Part shown: positions 33,104 through 41,645 of the stretch, piece after piece
Position numbering within the stretch: the stretch's first letter is position 1
How the letters are laid out: each line of letters begins with the position of its first letter
Assembly (NCBI GenBank): GCA_048262255.1
Contig: JBLXFH010000001.1
Span: 806,001-870,000, forward strand
From: JABMNT01 sp048262255
Lineage (GTDB): Bacteria; Pseudomonadota; Alphaproteobacteria; Rhodospirillales; Casp-alpha2
Length of the DNA: 64,000 nucleotides
Reading direction: 5' to 3'
The notes under the pieces: generated by a model
The model's input: only the letters and a program-made list of their open reading frames with translations
The model's database searches: none
Told to the model about the DNA's origin: nothing
Translations under genes and position numbers: made by a program

Positions 33104-33616
33104 TTGAGCGGAAAAGACAATTATACCTATGAAGAGCTTTTGTCGTGTGGGCGCGGCGAGCTTTTTGGTCCCGGCAACGCGCAACTGCCCCTGCCCCCCA
33201 TGTTGATGTTTGACCGTATTACGAAAATCACCTCAGACGGTGGAACCTACGGCAAGGGGTATGTGGAAGCTGAGTTTGATATCAAGCCGGATTTGTGGTT
33301 TTTCGATTGCCATTTTCAGGGTGATCCGGTGATGCCGGGCTGTCTGGGGCTGGATGCCCTCTGGCAGTTGACCGGGTTTTACCTGGGATGGACCGGCGCT
33401 CCGGGTGCAGGTCGGGCCTTGGGCGTCGGCAATGTGAAATTTACAGGCCAGGTTCTGCCAACGGCAAAATTGGTGACCTATAAAGTCAATATCAAGCGGG
33501 TCATGAACCGGCAGATCACGCTGGGTTTCGCTGATGGTCAGATGCTGGTTGATGGTGAACTGGCTTACGAAACGGATGGAATGCGGGTAACCTTGTTTAC
33601 CGGCGATGAAGACTAA
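33104..33616 (+). CDS. fabA: FabA, 3-hydroxydecanoyl-ACP dehydratase/isomerase
   Basis: A 170 aa enzyme that introduces the cis double bond for unsaturated fatty acids. With TTG 33104 as start, the catalytic His falls at residue 70 in FDCHFQGDPVMPGC and Asp at 84 in LGLDALWQ, matching E. coli numbering, and AGGTTGG/GGAAA precedes it. TTG 33065 would add 13 unconserved residues. It is first in fabA-fabB-fabI, which together make the anaerobic-type unsaturated fatty acid pathway. The irr-like gene follows fabI. Confidence 0.93.
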   Translation: MSGKDNYTYEELLSCGRGELFGPGNAQLPLPPMLMFDRITKITSDGGTYGKGYVEAEFDIKPDLWFFDCHFQGDPVMPGCLGLDALWQLTGFYLGWTGAPGAGRALGVGNVKFTGQVLPTAKLVTYKVNIKRVMNRQITLGFADGQMLVDGELAYETDGMRVTLFTGDED

Positions 33617-33625
33617 GAGGGTCGT

Positions 33626-34849
33626 ATGAGACGTGTTGTTGTTACCGGGATGGGGATTGTTTCGTGTATAGGAAACAATCAGGATGATGTTCTGACATCG
33701 CTTCGCGAAGGACGCTCCGGCATCACCTTCAGCGAAGAATACAAAGAGATGGGCTTCCGCAGTCACGTCTATGGCAAACCTGAGATTGATTTGGGGGCTT
33801 TGGTCGATCGCCGCTGGCGACGTTTCATGGGTGATGGTGCGGCCTACAACTATGTCGCCATGCAGGATGCCATCACCGATTCCGGTTTGGAAAAATCAGA
33901 CGTCTCCAATGTGCGAACCGCTTTGATTATGGGCTCAGGTGGACCGTCTACATCGGCGCAAATCCAGGCGGCCGATAACGCGCGCGAACGGGGTCCCAAA
34001 AAAGTCGGGCCTTTTGTCGTGCCGAAAGCCATGACCTCTACCAATTCCGCAACCCTTTCGACAGCCTTTGAAATTAAGGGGTTGAGCTATTCGATTGGCT
34101 CAGCCTGTTCGACCAGTGCGCATTGTATCGGCAACGCTTCCGAACTGATCCAGCTCGACAAGGCCGATGTGGTTTTCGCCGGTGGTGGCGAGGAGCTGCA
34201 CTGGAGCCTGTCGGTTCTTTTTGATGCCATGCCGGCCCTGAGCAGCGGTTACAACGACACGCCGGGGCGTGCCTCACGCGCCTATGATGCCAACCGTGAC
34301 GGCTTTGTGATTGCCGGCGGCGCTGGCGTGTTGGTTCTTGAAGAGCTGGAACATGCAAAAGCCCGCGGCGCCAAAATCTATGGCGAACTGACGGGCTACG
34401 GCGCCACATCCGATGGCGCCGATATGGTCCAGCCGTCGGGTGAAGGTGCGGTGCGCTGCATGCAGATGGCCATGAAAAATCTCGACAGTCCGGTGGATTA
34501 TATCAATACCCATGGCACCTCGACGCCCATTGGTGACACCAAAGAACTGGAAGCCATGCAGGAAGTGTTCAAGTCCCATAACCGGATACCGCATTTCAGT
34601 TCGACCAAATCCCTGACCGGCCATTCCCTGGGTGCTACCGGCGCACAAGAGGCGATCTATTCGCTGCTGATGATGAACAACAACTTCATTTGCGCGTCCG
34701 CGAATGTGGAAGAGGTTGATCCGTTTGTTGGCGATATGCCTTTGGTGACCCAGCGCCTTGACGATATGGAACTCAACTGCGTCATGTCCAACAGCTTCGG
34801 CTTTGGCGGTACCAACGCGACCCTTGCCTTTTCACGCTATCGTTCCTAA
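33626..34849 (+). CDS. fabB: FabB, beta-ketoacyl-ACP synthase I
   Basis: A 407 aa condensing enzyme. The nucleophile Cys161 lies in SIGSACSTSAHCIGNA; the catalytic His residues lie in NTHGTSTPIGD (near 296) and SLTGHSLGATG (near 331), the expected Cys-His-His triad. It elongates cis-3-decenoyl-ACP, the substrate made by FabA, so it is the partner needed for unsaturated fatty acids. It starts 10 nt after fabA. Operon membership is clear from spacing. The usual length is 405-410 aa. Confidence 0.95.
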   Translation: MRRVVVTGMGIVSCIGNNQDDVLTSLREGRSGITFSEEYKEMGFRSHVYGKPEIDLGALVDRRWRRFMGDGAAYNYVAMQDAITDSGLEKSDVSNVRTALIMGSGGPSTSAQIQAADNARERGPKKVGPFVVPKAMTSTNSATLSTAFEIKGLSYSIGSACSTSAHCIGNASELIQLDKADVVFAGGGEELHWSLSVLFDAMPALSSGYNDTPGRASRAYDANRDGFVIAGGAGVLVLEELEHAKARGAKIYGELTGYGATSDGADMVQPSGEGAVRCMQMAMKNLDSPVDYINTHGTSTPIGDTKELEAMQEVFKSHNRIPHFSSTKSLTGHSLGATGAQEAIYSLLMMNNNFICASANVEEVDPFVGDMPLVTQRLDDMELNCVMSNSFGFGGTNATLAFSRYRS

Positions 34850-34888
34850 AGAACGGTTCGTGCCCACCCTCATTTCAGGAAATCAAAC

Positions 34889-35713
34889 GTGTCCGAACAA
34901 TCCGTTGATCTGGTAAATCCTGTTATCCCGGCCCCGTTGATGGCGGGAAAGCGCGGGCTTATCATGGGTGTCGCCAATAACCGTTCCATTGCCTGGGGCA
35001 TCGCCGAGATGCTTCGCAAACATGGCGCCGAGCTGGCCTTTACCTATCAGGGTGAAGCGCTTGGCAAACGGGTTGGGCCGTTAGCGGAATCCGTCGGCTC
35101 GGATCTGGTTTTTGAATGCGACGTGGAAAGCGAAGCCAGCGTTGAGAAGGTTTTTGCCGGCCTGGCCGAGCGCTGGGGGCAGCTTGATTTTGTGGTCCAC
35201 GCCATCGCTTATTCAGACAAGGACGAGCTTAAGGGTAAGTATTTAAACACCACCCGCGACAATTTCCTGAGAACCATGGATATCAGCTGTTATTCCTTTA
35301 CCTCGGTGGCGCGCTACGCCGATCCTTTGCTGAGCAACGGTGGCAGCCTTGTTTCGCTCAGTTTTTCCGGGGCTGAACGGGTTATGCCCAATTATAACGT
35401 CATGGGTGTTGCCAAGGCGGCGCTTGAGGCCAGTGTTCGCTATCTGGCGGCCGATCTGGGCTCGCGCGATATCCGGGTCAACGCCATTTCGGCAGGGCCA
35501 ATGCGGACACTTGCGGGGAGTGCCATCGGTGGGGCGCGCGATATTCTCCGCTTTTGTCAGGATGCTGCACCGCTTTCCCGCCCCCTGGAACTGGATGATA
35601 TCGGTGGTGCGGCGTTGTATCTGTTGTCTGACTTATCGGCCAGCGTCACCGGTGAAGTCCATCATGTGGACAGCGGCTTCAGCACCATCGGCATGCCGCA
35701 CAGCCGCGACTGA
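34889..35713 (+). CDS. fabI: FabI, enoyl-ACP reductase (NADH)
   Basis: A 274 aa short-chain dehydrogenase that performs the last step of each elongation cycle. The nucleotide site IMGVANNRSIAWGIAE is at residues 25-40. The catalytic Tyr169 lies in MPNYNVMGVAKAALE and Lys176 in the same stretch, keeping the FabI Tyr-x6-Lys spacing. The Tyr ten residues before it, Tyr146 in E. coli, is Phe159 here (SLSFSGAERV). It starts at GTG 34889, downstream of fabB. It is the target of triclosan-type inhibitors in other bacteria. Confidence 0.95.
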   Translation: MSEQSVDLVNPVIPAPLMAGKRGLIMGVANNRSIAWGIAEMLRKHGAELAFTYQGEALGKRVGPLAESVGSDLVFECDVESEASVEKVFAGLAERWGQLDFVVHAIAYSDKDELKGKYLNTTRDNFLRTMDISCYSFTSVARYADPLLSNGGSLVSLSFSGAERVMPNYNVMGVAKAALEASVRYLAADLGSRDIRVNAISAGPMRTLAGSAIGGARDILRFCQDAAPLSRPLELDDIGGAALYLLSDLSASVTGEVHHVDSGFSTIGMPHSRD

Positions 35714-35857
35714 TTACAACAAATCAGGAAAAAAGCTTTCCCCATATTTTTTTTATGGGTATATATAGTTTGGAATGAATCAAAAAAAGAGTGGAGCCGG
35801 ATGATTGCCGGTCATCTCTAAGATTCGTAATGTGAACAATCAGATTCGGAAAGCCAT

Positions 35858-36277
35858 ATGACATCCATGGAAACCGTGCGCCCTTTCAGCCAGATCATCG
35901 CTCAATTAAGAACCGCCGGATTGCGGCCGACCCGACAACGGATTGCCTTGGGCAAACTTTTGTTTGAAGGCGGAGACCGCCATGTGACGGCGGAAATGCT
36001 GCATCAGGAGGCCCTGCAGGCGGAAGTGCGGGTTTCACTGGCGACGGTTTATAACACCCTTAATCAGTTTCGCGATGTTGGTTTGTTGCGGGAAATCGTT
36101 GTTGATTCACAGCGTTGCTATTTTGACACCAACACCTCCGACCACCACCACTTTTTCTTCGAAGAGACCAGTCAGCTCACGGATATTGCATCGGAGCATG
36201 TGGTTGTTTCGTCCCTTCCGAAGGCGCCGGAAGGCACAAAAATTTCACGAATTGATGTGGTCGTACGGGTTAGTTGA
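35858..36277 (+). CDS. irr: Irr-like Fur-family regulator
   Basis: A 139 aa Fur-family protein distinct from the Fur at 6644. It has a winged-helix domain with TRQRIALGKLLFEGG and SLATVYNTLNQFRDVG, and a His cluster HHHFFFEE at 96-103 that matches the heme/metal motif of Irr proteins. Alphaproteobacterial Irr is a global iron regulator that is stable or active under iron limitation. Its position next to fabABI is the usual one in this class. ATG 35858 (or 35867) is possible. The stop lies 2 nt before a Fur-box-like dyad. Confidence 0.87.
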   Translation: MTSMETVRPFSQIIAQLRTAGLRPTRQRIALGKLLFEGGDRHVTAEMLHQEALQAEVRVSLATVYNTLNQFRDVGLLREIVVDSQRCYFDTNTSDHHHFFFEETSQLTDIASEHVVVSSLPKAPEGTKISRIDVVVRVS

Positions 36278-36279
36278 TT

Positions 36280-36296
36280 TTAATAATCATTATTAA
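36280..36296 (+). promoter_or_regulatory. Fur-box-like dyad between irr and rubrerythrin
   Basis: TTAATAAT-C-ATTATTAA is a perfect 8-1-8 inverted repeat. Its core TAATAATCATTATTA matches the classic Fur 7-1-7 pattern at 13 of 15 positions. It starts 3 nt after the irr stop and lies about 40 bp upstream of the -35 of the rubrerythrin promoter. Control of rubrerythrin by the Fur or Irr protein is inference. Confidence 0.55.
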
Positions 36297-36335
36297 TCAA
36301 TAATTTATAATATAAGTTAGAATTAATAAAAATTC

Positions 36336-36364
36336 TTGACGACGGCTAAATGAATATCCATAAT
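36336..36364 (+). promoter_or_regulatory. Sigma-70-type promoter for rubrerythrin
   Basis: TTGACG (36336-36341), a spacer of exactly 17 nt, and CATAAT (36359-36364) give a near-consensus housekeeping promoter, about 100 nt upstream of the rubrerythrin ATG at 36464. Confidence 0.75.
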
Positions 36365-36463
36365 CAAAGAATGGTTTTATGTGGATAGGGGCTGCGACAG
36401 TCCCTAGTCCCTTTTACCGACATGTTCTCATGTGAATTCCAACAGAACTTAAGGGAGAGTCAA

Positions 36464-36883
36464 ATGCCTGCACTTAAAGGAACCCAAACCGAACAAAACC
36501 TCAAAGACGCTTTCGCCGGGGAATCCCAGGCAAACCGTCGTTATCTCTATTTTGCCCAAAAAGCCGATGTTGAGGGATATAACGATGTCGCCGTCGTATT
36601 CCGTTCCACGGCGGAAGGCGAAACCGGTCATGCCCACGGCCATCTGGAGTTTCTCGAAGAAGTTGGTGATCCGGCCACCGGCGAGCCGATCGGCTCCACC
36701 GATCTGAACCTGAAAGCCTCCGTCGCTGGTGAAACACACGAATATACGGACATGTATCCGGGTATGGCGAAATCGGCCCGTGAAGAAGGGTTTGATGAAA
36801 TCGCCGACTGGTTTGAGACTCTGGCGAAAGCTGAAAAGTCCCACGCCGGGCGCTTCCAGAAAGCATTGGACAACCTGGACTAA
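36464..36883 (+). CDS. Rubrerythrin family protein (diiron, no rubredoxin domain)
   Basis: A 139 aa ferritin-like diiron protein. Ligand motifs are AGESQANRRYLYFAQKADVE with Glu20, EGETGHAHGH (Glu53, His56), and a second ExxH near the C-terminus (LAKAEKSHAGRF). Full rubrerythrins reduce hydrogen peroxide and carry a C-terminal rubredoxin [Fe(SCys)4] domain; this protein has no Cys at all and stops after the diiron domain, so electrons must come from another protein. ATG 36464 follows AAGGGAGAG. It is first of three genes (Fe-S protein, DUF3501) and lies 3' to irr. Confidence 0.9.
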   Translation: MPALKGTQTEQNLKDAFAGESQANRRYLYFAQKADVEGYNDVAVVFRSTAEGETGHAHGHLEFLEEVGDPATGEPIGSTDLNLKASVAGETHEYTDMYPGMAKSAREEGFDEIADWFETLAKAEKSHAGRFQKALDNLD

Positions 36884-36978
36884 CACATCTCCCTATTGGG
36901 ATTGTTCAAGAACAGCGGGGGGCCTTGGTTTAAGGTGCCCCCGTTTGTCGTTTCTGATTTGATGAAAGCTTAGAAACC

Positions 36979-38319
36979 ATGAGCGAAGGTAGCCTAGAGG
37001 CCCCCACACGCCATCCCATTGCCTGGCGTGACGAAGACTTTTATGACGCAGCCAGTCTGGATACAGAACTCAGGCGGGTGTTTGACATCTGCCATGGGTG
37101 TCGGCGCTGTTTTAACCTGTGTGACAGTTTTCCGAGGCTTTTTGATCTGATTGATGATTCCGAATCGGGTGAGCTTGATACGGTCGATTCCGTCGATTTC
37201 AAACCGGTGATTGATGCCTGTACACTTTGCGACATGTGTTTTATGAGCAAATGTCCTTATGTGCCGCCGCACGAGTTCAATCTGGATTTTCCACATTTAA
37301 TGCTGCGCGCCCGGGCCATTGAGGCGAAAGAAAAAGGCGTGCCTTTTGCCGCCAAACAGCTCACCAAAACCGATCGCAATGGCAAGCTGGCCGCGCCAGT
37401 CGCACCAATTGCCAACTGGGCGTCGAAAACCGGCAACGGGTTGACCCGACCGCTTATGGAAGCAACGCTGGGTGTACATAAAGAGGCGGCTTTGCCAAAA
37501 TTCACCTCGAAACCCTTGACCAGCCGGGCAGCCGATGCTCCCAAAGTTAATGCCGATGCGCCGGGGTTTGGGCGTAAGGCCGTGCTCTACGCCACTTGTT
37601 TCTCGAATTATAACAATCCGGATATTGGCGTTTCAGCCCGCGCCGTGCTGGCGAAAAACGGGGTCGAGACTGAAATCGTCTACCCCAAATGCTGCGGCAT
37701 GCCACAGCTGGAACAAGGTGATATCGAGGGTGTTGCGGACTCGGCGGCGGAAGTCGCAAAGGACATGAAGCCGTGGATCGAAAAGGGTTATGACGTTATC
37801 GCTTTGGTCCCGTCCTGTGCGCTGATGCTGAAGTTTGAATGGCCGCTGATTCTGCCGGAAAATGACGACGTCATGACTCTCAGCCGGGCGACCTTCGATG
37901 TTACGGAATATATCGTCGATATCGGCCGCAAGGAGGGTTTGGCCGAAGGCATGAAAACGCTGGATGGCGGTGTGAGCATTCACATCTCCTGCCATTCCCG
38001 GGCCCAGAACATGGGCCAGAAGGGCGCCGAGATGCTGCGTTTGGTTCCCGGCACCGACGTTGATGTGATTGAGCGCTGTTCCGGCCATGGCGGGTCCTGG
38101 GGAATCATGAAGGAGAATTTCGAGGTTGGTCTTAAAATTGGCAAACCCGTTGCCCGCAAGGTGCTGGAGAAAGCCGCGGCCCATGTGGTCTCGGAATGCC
38201 CTCTGGCGCGCGATCACATCGTCCAGGGCGTTGAACGCCTGAGCGAAACGCCACCTCCCATTTCACAGGTTCAGCACCCCATCCAATTGATGGCGCTGGC
38301 CTATGGTTTATCCGAATAA
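36979..38319 (+). CDS. HdrD/GlpC-like CCG-domain Fe-S protein
   Basis: A 446 aa protein. The N-terminal part has two 4Fe-4S sites: Cys38-41-44-48 in CHGCRRCFNLC and Cys81-84-87-92 in CTLCDMCFMSKCP. The second differs from the textbook spacing, with four residues before the last Cys. Two CCG-type domains follow (YATCFSNYNNPDIG near 197, EIVYPKCCGMPQLEQGD near 232, then ISCHSRAQNMGQKG near 334 and RCSGHGGSWG near 368). Such proteins pass electrons in heterodisulfide reductase-like or glycerol-3-phosphate dehydrogenase systems. The gene sits between rubrerythrin and DUF3501. Confidence 0.9.
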   Translation: MSEGSLEAPTRHPIAWRDEDFYDAASLDTELRRVFDICHGCRRCFNLCDSFPRLFDLIDDSESGELDTVDSVDFKPVIDACTLCDMCFMSKCPYVPPHEFNLDFPHLMLRARAIEAKEKGVPFAAKQLTKTDRNGKLAAPVAPIANWASKTGNGLTRPLMEATLGVHKEAALPKFTSKPLTSRAADAPKVNADAPGFGRKAVLYATCFSNYNNPDIGVSARAVLAKNGVETEIVYPKCCGMPQLEQGDIEGVADSAAEVAKDMKPWIEKGYDVIALVPSCALMLKFEWPLILPENDDVMTLSRATFDVTEYIVDIGRKEGLAEGMKTLDGGVSIHISCHSRAQNMGQKGAEMLRLVPGTDVDVIERCSGHGGSWGIMKENFEVGLKIGKPVARKVLEKAAAHVVSECPLARDHIVQGVERLSETPPPISQVQHPIQLMALAYGLSE

Positions 38320-38334
38320 AGAGATGAAAGACCT

Positions 38335-38931
38335 ATGATACAGAAAACAGAAATCACCCGCGACGACTTGATGCCCATGCCTGAATACGGGGCCATACGT
38401 AAAGATCGGCGCAAGGAAATGACGGAAATCAAACGCCAGCGGCGGGTTTCCATCGGCCCCGACGCGACGTTCTATTTCGAGAGTTATGAAACCATGTTTC
38501 AGCAGATTCATGAAATGCTGTGGATTGAAAAGGGCGGCGAGGAACAGATCGTTGACGAACTGGAGGCCTACAATCCACTCATTCCCAAGGGTAAGGAACT
38601 GGTCGCCACCTTGATGTTTGAGGTCGATGATGAAGTCCGCCGCGCCAAGTTTCTGGCCGGTCTGGGCGGTGTGGAAGAGACTGTGACGATTTCTTTCGAT
38701 GGCGGAGATACCATTCAGGGCCAGCCGGAAGAAGATGTAGACCGGACCAATGCGGCGGGTAAAGCCTCGGCCATCCAGTTCATCCATTTTCCCTTCACCG
38801 ACACGCAAATTGCCAAATTCAAAGACCCGTCGGTGCAGGTGACGCTTGGCATTTCGCACCCGAAATATGGCCATATTGCCATATTAAATGCGGAAACGCG
38901 GGCTGCTCTGGCCAGTGATTTCGCCGTTTAA
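38335..38931 (+). CDS. DUF3501 family protein
   Basis: A 198 aa soluble protein with the DUF3501 signature FYFESYETMFQQIHEMLWIE and LEAYNPLIPKGKELVATLMF. A central VDDEVRRAKFLAGLGGVEET and a C-terminal FIHFPFTDTQIAKF follow. There is no membrane segment or signal peptide. The family function is not known, but it regularly co-occurs with rubrerythrin and a CCG-type Fe-S protein, exactly as here; it follows that gene by 15 nt and has a GAGATG ribosome site. It may assist electron delivery to, or damage control around, rubrerythrin; this is inference. Confidence 0.9.
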   Translation: MIQKTEITRDDLMPMPEYGAIRKDRRKEMTEIKRQRRVSIGPDATFYFESYETMFQQIHEMLWIEKGGEEQIVDELEAYNPLIPKGKELVATLMFEVDDEVRRAKFLAGLGGVEETVTISFDGGDTIQGQPEEDVDRTNAAGKASAIQFIHFPFTDTQIAKFKDPSVQVTLGISHPKYGHIAILNAETRAALASDFAV

Positions 38932-39011
38932 GTTAGTGCAAAGACTTCTTTACCTGTTTTAACACCACCTGATACTGTTTAGGCAAACCTCAGGAAAGGA
39001 AGACTAACAGC

Positions 39012-40133
39012 ATGGATTTCGCACTGACAGGCGGCACCGTTGTCGATCCCGCATCGGGAAAATCGGGACGTTTCGATATCGGGTTTGAAAAGGGCCGTGT
39101 CGCCTGTGTTCAGGCATATATTCCGCCGGAACAGGCCAAAACCAGCCTGGATGTAACGGGTAAGACAGTGGTTCCCGGCCTGATCGATTTTCATGCCCAC
39201 GTCTACCATGGCGGCACCTCGCTGGGTGTGCATGCCGACGGGTTGGCCCTGAAATCGGGTGTGACCACCTTTGTCGATGCGGGTAGCGCCGGCGCTGGCA
39301 ATTTTCTGGGTTTTCACGATCATGTCATCCAGCGTTCGCGCAGCCGTATTCTGGCCTTTCTGAATATCTCCTTCGCTGGCATCTACGGTTTCGACATCGG
39401 GGTCGGCGAATGTGAAAACATGGATTTGTGCGACCCGGCTCATGTTATCGCCAAGGCGCGGGACTATGCGGATCACATTGTCGGCGTGAAGGTGCGGGTC
39501 GGCGCCTCGACCAGCGGCGATAGCCTGGCCCAGCCCATGTATGCGGCCATTCAGGCGGCAGGAGATCTTGGCAAACCGCTGATGACCCATATCGACAAGC
39601 CGCCACCGACCATCGAAGACGTGGTCGGTGCATTGGGCAAGGGAGATATCCTGACCCACTGCTTCCGGCCTTTTCCAAACAGCCCGTTAAGTGATGCGGG
39701 GTCCATCAAAAACGAAATGCGGGCGGCCCGTGAACGCGGTGTGGTGTTTGATATCGGCCACGGGCGCGGTTCGTTCGGTTTTGAATCCGCCATCAAGATG
39801 ATGGAACAGGGGTTTGAGCCCGATGTGATCAGTAGCGACGTCCACGCCATCAGCATCGAAGGCCCGGCCTACAACCTGCTGCATGTGATGTCGAAGTTTC
39901 TGGCGCTGGGCATGCCGTTCGAGCGGATCATCGAAAAAGCCACCATCGCCCCGGCCCGGGCCATGGATCAGACGGATCTGGGCCATCTTGGCGTGGGTGC
40001 ACTGGGCGATGCGACAATCCTGCACGAAGAAGCAGGAAGCTTTGAGTTTTTTGATGTGATCGGCGAGCGTATCGTCGCTGATAAAAAACTGGTTTGTGAT
40101 GGCTTGGTGATTGGTGGAGAGTTGTGGCAATAG
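39012..40133 (+). CDS. Amidohydrolase/deacetylase-family metallohydrolase
   Basis: A 373 aa amidohydrolase-superfamily enzyme of the dihydroorotase-like branch. The metal ligands His61 and His63 lie in LIDFHAHVYHGG. A carbamylated-Lys candidate region is GVKVRVGAS near 158, and further His/Asp sites are in THIDKPPPT near 197, ILTHCFRPF near 215 and VISSDVHAIS near 276. An N-terminal beta-sandwich (FALTGGTVVDPASG) is typical. Substrate is unknown; related proteins act on N-acyl or cyclic amides. ATG 39012 is preceded by AGGAAAGGAAGA. No coupled partner gene is nearby. Confidence 0.88.
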   Translation: MDFALTGGTVVDPASGKSGRFDIGFEKGRVACVQAYIPPEQAKTSLDVTGKTVVPGLIDFHAHVYHGGTSLGVHADGLALKSGVTTFVDAGSAGAGNFLGFHDHVIQRSRSRILAFLNISFAGIYGFDIGVGECENMDLCDPAHVIAKARDYADHIVGVKVRVGASTSGDSLAQPMYAAIQAAGDLGKPLMTHIDKPPPTIEDVVGALGKGDILTHCFRPFPNSPLSDAGSIKNEMRAARERGVVFDIGHGRGSFGFESAIKMMEQGFEPDVISSDVHAISIEGPAYNLLHVMSKFLALGMPFERIIEKATIAPARAMDQTDLGHLGVGALGDATILHEEAGSFEFFDVIGERIVADKKLVCDGLVIGGELWQ

Positions 40134-40204
40134 GGGGTTTTGGGATCACGTTCCATTTTGTTCGATATGATATCGTTCAGGTTGATCTGATGATTTAGGA
40201 AAAA

Positions 40205-40741
40205 ATGGTTAATCATAATTATATCACTCTAAACGATTTAGAATCTGTTCCTACGCCATTCAAAGATATTTATGAGTATTGGAAGACACAAAAAAATTCG
40301 GGTTTTGCCCCTAAATGGGCCAACTTCCATTTAGACAAGCTGCCGTTTTCCCTCCTTCCCTGGGTTGTTGTTGTTGATGTGGAAACGGATCCCCCAGACT
40401 ATTTGTATAGATATTGGGGAACCAGTCGAGCCAATTTGATCGGCCGTGATATGACAGGATTCAGGGCTTCTGAGATCGCAAATGCGTTTATCCGTTCGTG
40501 CAATATTCAGGAATACGAGACGGTTTGCCAAGAGAAAGCGGCCTTGCTATGCGTCACACCAACCGTAAAAGAAAGCGGCCTACAGGCAACATTCCAATCT
40601 ATCCGGTTACCCTTGTCTGATGATGGGACACATGTGACAAAAATCATATCTGCAATGAACCACACGGCGATTACCAGAGATCACCACCAGATTTATGGCA
40701 CGGAAAACAGGCCAGTTTTGGGTGGGGTAAAACAGCCCTGA
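40205..40741 (+). CDS. PAS_5-type PAS-domain protein
   Basis: A 178 aa protein comprising a single PAS-like domain of the PAS_5 type, common in Rhodospirillales: PLSLLPWVVVVDVETDPP-like stretch (FSLLPWVVVVDVE, near 46-58), then DYLYRYWGTSRANLIGRDMT near 62-81 and QSIRLPLSDDGTHVTKII near 137-154. There is no output domain. These proteins probably bind a small ligand or partner protein and act as stand-alone sensors; the role is not established. The gene has lower GC content than its neighbours. It has no clear ribosome site beyond AGGAAAAA. Confidence 0.8.
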   Translation: MVNHNYITLNDLESVPTPFKDIYEYWKTQKNSGFAPKWANFHLDKLPFSLLPWVVVVDVETDPPDYLYRYWGTSRANLIGRDMTGFRASEIANAFIRSCNIQEYETVCQEKAALLCVTPTVKESGLQATFQSIRLPLSDDGTHVTKIISAMNHTAITRDHHQIYGTENRPVLGGVKQP

Positions 40742-40916
40742 TTGAACGCCGGAAAAACTGGGCACGCGTCTAAAGGCGACGTCCATGACCTATATTATGC
40801 TGGTTATGGTCGCCGTTGGATGGTGTCGATAGGATATTCTAACTGGTTTGTTAATCGATAATAATAGGCGGGGATGTGCAGGTTTTTCCGGAAAAAATTA
40901 AACCCTTTAAAAAAAA

Positions 40917-41441
40917 TTATTTGAGCTCTTCACCACGGTAAACGCCCCAAAAATCAACGCGCCGGAGCCAGCCGCTGTGGCCGTCAATCTCGACCCGGCA
41001 CCAGCTTGAAGGGCCTTCGCAATCGATAATCTGCCCGACAACGCCCACTTCGGCGCGGGCTTTTGCGGCGCTGTTGCTGTCGGCGGATTCGCGGAGCGTG
41101 CGTTCGGCGCCGATGATGATCAGGTTTCGCCGACCGCTGAGCATGGACTGGTGGACCCAGCCCTGGGTGCCCTGCCAGTCGCGGATTTTCCGCCAGGTCC
41201 CATATTCAGCGATGATTTCAGCGGGCAACCCCTGGCGTTTGTAAACCCATTCAACGGGATACTGGACGCCTGGCCCTGTCCGCATGTTGACCTCGTCAGC
41301 GCGCAGGCTGACAAAGCGGGGCAGGGGCAATCCGGAGCTTCTGTTTTGCGCATGAAGCGGTGGGCTGAGCAGCAGAACCAGCGATAGGAGGGCCATAATC
41401 ATCACAAATCGGATGAAAACTATTCGGTTCAACATAAACAC
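40917..41441 (-). CDS. SH3-domain protein, exported
   Basis: A 174 aa protein with an N-terminal signal/anchor (FVMIMALLSLVLLLSPPLHA, about 12-31). Two bacterial SH3-like segments follow: SLRADEVNMRTGPGVQYPVE, with WVYKRQGLPAEIIAEYGTWR, at about 45-100, and a second part with EVGVVGQIIDCEGPSSWCRV and GHSGWLRRVDFWGVY. These SH3 domains bind peptidoglycan peptides or other envelope partners. In many alphaproteobacteria this gene lies next to a D-2-hydroxyacid dehydrogenase; here an alpha/beta hydrolase gene lies between the two. Confidence 0.88.
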   Translation of the reverse strand: MFMLNRIVFIRFVMIMALLSLVLLLSPPLHAQNRSSGLPLPRFVSLRADEVNMRTGPGVQYPVEWVYKRQGLPAEIIAEYGTWRKIRDWQGTQGWVHQSMLSGRRNLIIIGAERTLRESADSNSAAKARAEVGVVGQIIDCEGPSSWCRVEIDGHSGWLRRVDFWGVYRGEELK

Positions 41442-41645
41442 GCCTATTCAAAATCAATGCATCTGGGGGCTTTGCCCGTATATACCTTTCGGCCAAGCCG
41501 ATCTTAACAGCTTTGCATTGACAGAGCGTTAACAACATTCTGGGAGTTGAGAAAGAAAGGAAGGCCGAACGTGCTGATGCTTTGATACCGGCGGATTAAC
41601 ATCCCTATGCCTATTTTCTATATCGAGATAAAGCGGAGGCTCATT

